Below are positions 61,971-64,000 of a stretch of DNA of 64,000 nt, piece after piece. This stretch comes from Flagellimonas sp. 389 (GTDB taxonomy: Bacteria; Bacteroidota; Bacteroidia; Flavobacteriales; Flavobacteriaceae), in NCBI RefSeq assembly GCF_018449435.1, contig NZ_JAHCMU010000003.1, positions 203,584-267,583 of the forward strand. The letters run 5' to 3'. Position numbers and translations under genes: made by a program. The notes under the pieces were generated by a model. It was given only the letters and a program-made list of their open reading frames with translations, made no database searches and was not told the origin of the DNA. The number at the start of each line of letters is the position of its first letter. Positions within the stretch are counted from its first letter, which is position 1.

Positions 61971-62044
61971 GGCCTCGTGGCGCAACTGAATAGCGCATCT
62001 GATTACGGCTCAGAAGGTTACAGGTTTGAATCCTGTCGAGGTCA
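61971..62044 (+). tRNA. tRNA-Arg (anticodon ACG)
   Basis: A 74-base cloverleaf with acceptor GGCCTCG/CGAGGTC (one G-T pair), D-stem GCGC/GCGC, anticodon stem TCTGA/TCAGA with loop TTACGGC, and T-stem ACAGG/CCTGT with T-loop TTTGAAT. The discriminator is A, and CCA is not encoded. Position 19 in the D-loop is A rather than the almost invariant G, and position 56 in the T-loop is T rather than C, so an A19-U56 pair could replace G19-C56. An integrase gene lies 235 bases downstream, so this is a likely attachment site. Confidence 0.93.
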
Positions 62045-62069
62045 CTAAAAAAACTTGTAAAAAGTTTCA

Positions 62070-62106
62070 AAACCGTGCAAATCCTATGATTTGCGCGGTT
62101 TCTTAG
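62070..62106 (+). terminator. Intrinsic terminator downstream of tRNA-Arg
   Basis: A 14-bp stem (one G-T pair) AAACCGTGCAAATC / GATTTGCGCGGTTT with loop CTAT. The following T run is short (CTTAGTTTTT). Confidence 0.65.
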
Positions 62107-62128
62107 TTTTTGGGCCATCATTTAAATT

Positions 62129-62205
62129 GATTTGATTTGATGTAAAAAGGTCACAGACCGTCAACAAAATTTTAGACCGTCAACATTGTTGACGATTTGA
62201 TTTGT
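62129..62205. repeat. Direct and inverted repeats between tRNA-Arg and integrase
   Basis: AGACCGTCAACA occurs twice (62155-62166 and 62174-62185), the second running into a GTCAAC-N3-GTTGAC palindrome (62179-62193). GATTTGATTTG also repeats (62129-62139 and 62194-62204). Such paired sites beside a tyrosine recombinase gene resemble arm-type integrase binding sites or an operator. Confidence 0.6.
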
Positions 62206-62278
62206 GAACACATAAGCTACTCAGTATAGTTGATTTGACTTTCGTCTTACTAAATGTTTAATTTAAAAGACAACAACT

Positions 62279-63538
62279 ATGAGAACATCAAACACATTTG
62301 CAATCCTTTTTTGGGCATACTCTACTCGTGCCAAAAATAACCTAACCGGTATGTACGCCAGAATTACAGTAAATGGAAAAAAAGTCAACATTAGCTTAAA
62401 ACAGCAAGTTGATGTGAGAGTATGGGATTCAAAAAGGCAGCGAGCAAAAGGGAATAGTGAAACGACAAGGGCTTTAAATTCTTATTTAGACCAAGTTCAT
62501 GCACAACTCGTGCAACTTTATCAAGATTTAAAATTTAAAGGGCAATTAATTACCGCTGAGTTAATCAAGGCTGAATATTTAGGTGAAAGTGATAATTCTA
62601 AGACTCTTCAAAACCTTCTTGAATATCACAACAAAAAAACTGAAAAAACATTAGCCGTCGGAACCTTGAGGAATTTTAGAGTAACTGAAGGTTACCTTAA
62701 CAAGTATTTAAACAATGTATTGAATACTTCAGATATTTTTTTAAAAGAACTCAACTACAAATTTATTTGCGATTTTGCTAATTTCCTAATTTGCTTTTGG
62801 CCCAAGGGACACCTTAAAGCAATGAGCAATAATACGGTTATGAAACATATTCAAAGGTTTCGAAAAATCATAACTCTTGGTTATCACATAGAATGGATAG
62901 ACAAAGACCCCTTTGTTAGGTGGAAACCTACTTATGAAAAAAGAGAACGCCCGTTTTTAACTGAAAACGAATTATCAAACATTGAAACCTATCATCTTCC
63001 GATTGCTCGATTAGAAAGAGTACGAGACTTATTCATCTTTAGTTGCTATACGGGAATTGCATATATAGATATTATGAATCTTACAAATGATAACATTCTT
63101 AAAGGAATAGATGGCAACGATTGGATTTTTATGAATCGGCAAAAAACGAAATCACCAGTAAAAGTTCCATTGCTTGGAAAGGCAAAAGAATTACTTATTA
63201 AGTACGAAAGTCATCCAATGACAGAGATTACAGGGACTTTATTTCCGGTAATCACGAATGAAAAAGTAAATCTATATTTAAAGGAAATTGCTGAAGCTTG
63301 CGGTTTAAAAAAGAATCTTACATTTCATATGGCCCGGCACACATTTGCCACTACAGTAACACTAAGTAATGGTGTACCGATAGAAACTGTTTCCAAACTT
63401 TTAGGACATTCTAAAATTGCTTCTACACAAGTCTATGCCAGGGTTGTTGAAAGAAAGGTAAGCCAGGATATGTTGGCGTTAAGAAATAAAATAGAGGCTC
63501 CTGATAAAAATGAACTTCAAATAAAACATAATATGTAA
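62279..63538 (+). CDS. Tyrosine recombinase/integrase of a tRNA-targeting element
   Basis: 419 residues. The N-terminal arm-binding domain (~5-95) is followed by an SAM-like core-binding domain (~105-205) and the catalytic domain (~225-400). Catalytic residues seen: Lys near QKTKSPVKV, His350 and Arg353 in FHMARHTFA, His377 in LGHSKI, and Tyr386 in STQVYARV. The first catalytic Arg is replaced: CYTGIAYID has Ala261, a change shared by many Bacteroidota integrases, including the IntDOT group. It lies 235 bases downstream of tRNA-Arg, same strand, consistent with an element integrated at that tRNA. Confidence 0.93.
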   Translation: MRTSNTFAILFWAYSTRAKNNLTGMYARITVNGKKVNISLKQQVDVRVWDSKRQRAKGNSETTRALNSYLDQVHAQLVQLYQDLKFKGQLITAELIKAEYLGESDNSKTLQNLLEYHNKKTEKTLAVGTLRNFRVTEGYLNKYLNNVLNTSDIFLKELNYKFICDFANFLICFWPKGHLKAMSNNTVMKHIQRFRKIITLGYHIEWIDKDPFVRWKPTYEKRERPFLTENELSNIETYHLPIARLERVRDLFIFSCYTGIAYIDIMNLTNDNILKGIDGNDWIFMNRQKTKSPVKVPLLGKAKELLIKYESHPMTEITGTLFPVITNEKVNLYLKEIAEACGLKKNLTFHMARHTFATTVTLSNGVPIETVSKLLGHSKIASTQVYARVVERKVSQDMLALRNKIEAPDKNELQIKHNM

Positions 63539-63555
63539 GTATCAATATTAAAGGG

Positions 63556-63591
63556 AAAATGCTTTTGATAAATTCAAAAGCATTTTTTTTT
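63556..63591. terminator. Bidirectional intrinsic terminator after the integrase gene
   Basis: A 13-bp perfect stem AAAATGCTTTTGA / TCAAAAGCATTTT with loop TAAAT and long T/A runs, between the convergent integrase and the DUF4138 remnant. Confidence 0.82.
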
Positions 63592-63904
63592 AGTTTTTCA
63601 ATACTATTTTCCTACTCCCCTTCAGTTCCTTCAATTCAATCATTAGCCTCTCATTATCCCCAAGAACAAATTTTGGAAGTACATAAACAAATCGCTTTCT
63701 TTCTTTGGTTTTTATTTCATTAGGTAATTGATATTGATGAATTACTTTCTGTTCTAATCTTTGAAAAGAGGCCTTACGCTTTTTATTTCCATTTGTTCGA
63801 TAAATTTTGAGATAGTCAATCTCAAAATCAATTTCAGACTTATTCTTGATTTCTAAAACCAAATAAACTTCGGAAGCATTATAAGCCATTTTCTGTAATT
63901 GCAA
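63590..63904 (-). pseudogene. 3' remnant of a conjugative-transposon TraN-like gene (DUF4138)
   Basis: A 104-codon open frame. Its sequence (LQLQKMAYNASEVYLVLEIKNKSEIDFEIDYLKIYRTNGNKKRK, then LPKFVLGDNERLMIELKELKGSRKI) resembles the C-terminal part of Bacteroidota TraN/DUF4138 proteins, which normally have ~280-330 residues. The N-terminal two-thirds is absent: upstream the frame runs into an IS-like end and stops at 63953-63955. It is most likely a gene cut by insertion, from a conjugative element. The only possible starts are a TTG (63904) or a later ATG. Confidence 0.6.
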
Positions 63905-63906
63905 TT

Positions 63907-64000
63907 TGATGTAAGCTTCCCTTAAAATAGGACAGCTTAAAATTAGAATTTTCTAACTTTAAATTTTAACTGTCACATGAAAAAAAGCAAGTTTACCGAG
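63907..64000 (+). mobile_element. Left end of an IS3-like insertion sequence (partial)
   Basis: From ~63907 (TGATGTAAGCTTCCC) the sequence no longer matches TraN. At 63977 an ATG begins a transposase-like reading frame, so the boundary of an IS lies at about 63907-63912. IS3-family ends start with TG, as here. The inverted repeat and the right end are outside the window, so the exact boundary is uncertain. Confidence 0.5.
63977..64000 (+). CDS. Start of an IS3-family transposase OrfA (partial)
   Basis: The last 24 bases encode MKKSKFTE, the usual beginning of IS3-group OrfA proteins (HTH protein starting M-K-K-S-K-F/Y-T-E). The rest lies outside the window. Only eight residues support this, so the call rests on a short but characteristic match. 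Confidence 0.55.

Noticed and set aside
61897..62121. 74-codon minus-strand ORF across tRNA-Arg
   Set aside because: It is read from the antisense of a clear tRNA cloverleaf and its promoter; a classic artefact.

Overview
The window reads as a contiguous chromosome segment from a marine-type member of the Flavobacteriaceae (Bacteroidota). It is AT-rich. Promoter-like sites match the Bacteroidota pattern TTTG-N19-21-TAnnTTTG. Lineage-typical genes are frequent: a fused isobutyryl-CoA mutase, type III glutamine synthetase, DUF3276, DUF4920, DUF6268, DUF3570/DUF4266, a cyclophilin-FKBP fusion, and NusB with a long N-terminal extension. About 62 kb looks like stable core genome. The last ~2 kb, after a tRNA-Arg gene, looks like the edge of an integrated element.

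Layout. 1-7.4 kb: pyrD, pepT and a YdeI-like gene, then nusB-DUF1573-yajC on the minus strand, an ABC exporter and a PUR-alpha-like DUF3276 protein. 7.4-18.7 kb: secreted M14 and M28 peptidases, thiol-redox and stress genes (thioredoxin-like, 1-Cys peroxiredoxin, YfiT-like DinB protein, cold-shock protein), two tandem tiny membrane proteins, the cyclophilin-FKBP fusion, PPK2, and an NtrC-type response regulator without a DNA-binding domain. 18.7-28.6 kb: an MscS channel, a NatA/NatB-type ABC pair, grpE-dnaJ, mnmD, ilvE and a MazG-like gene. 28.6-32.6 kb: small membrane proteins (one a third member of the tiny family), the fluoride channel crcB, and a nitrogen-uptake unit of P-II, AmtB and a porin-like barrel. 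32.6-47 kb: lipoproteins, an Lrp regulator, icmF, purU, a membrane-anchored AraC-type regulator, pyrF and prfA. 47-52.7 kb: a small ABC pair, then a five-gene operon (Rieske, thioredoxin, ApbE, DUF4266, DUF3570) that looks like an envelope redox or flavinylation module, with purM upstream. 52.7-56.2 kb: divergent type III and type II glutamine synthetases. 56-61.9 kb: an envelope protein, a Ca/Na antiporter, a DUF885 lipoprotein and apt. 61.9-64 kb: tRNA-Arg(ACG), a tyrosine integrase, the 3' part of a TraN-like (DUF4138) gene, and the start of an IS3-like element.

The main links between genes are as follows. Ammonium uptake and sensing (P-II/AmtB) and assimilation (two glutamine synthetases) lie 25 kb apart, and each has a CCCTA/TAGGG inverted repeat upstream, which makes a shared nitrogen operator possible. 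Three tiny single-pass membrane proteins share an M-x-T-F-F start and a mid-membrane Asn and form a small family. The ApbE operon carries a DxxSGxS sequence in its DUF3570 barrel that could be a flavinylation site. The right end shows a tRNA-targeted integration followed by an IS insertion that appears to have cut a conjugation gene. All assignments come from reading the sequence; no database search was run.
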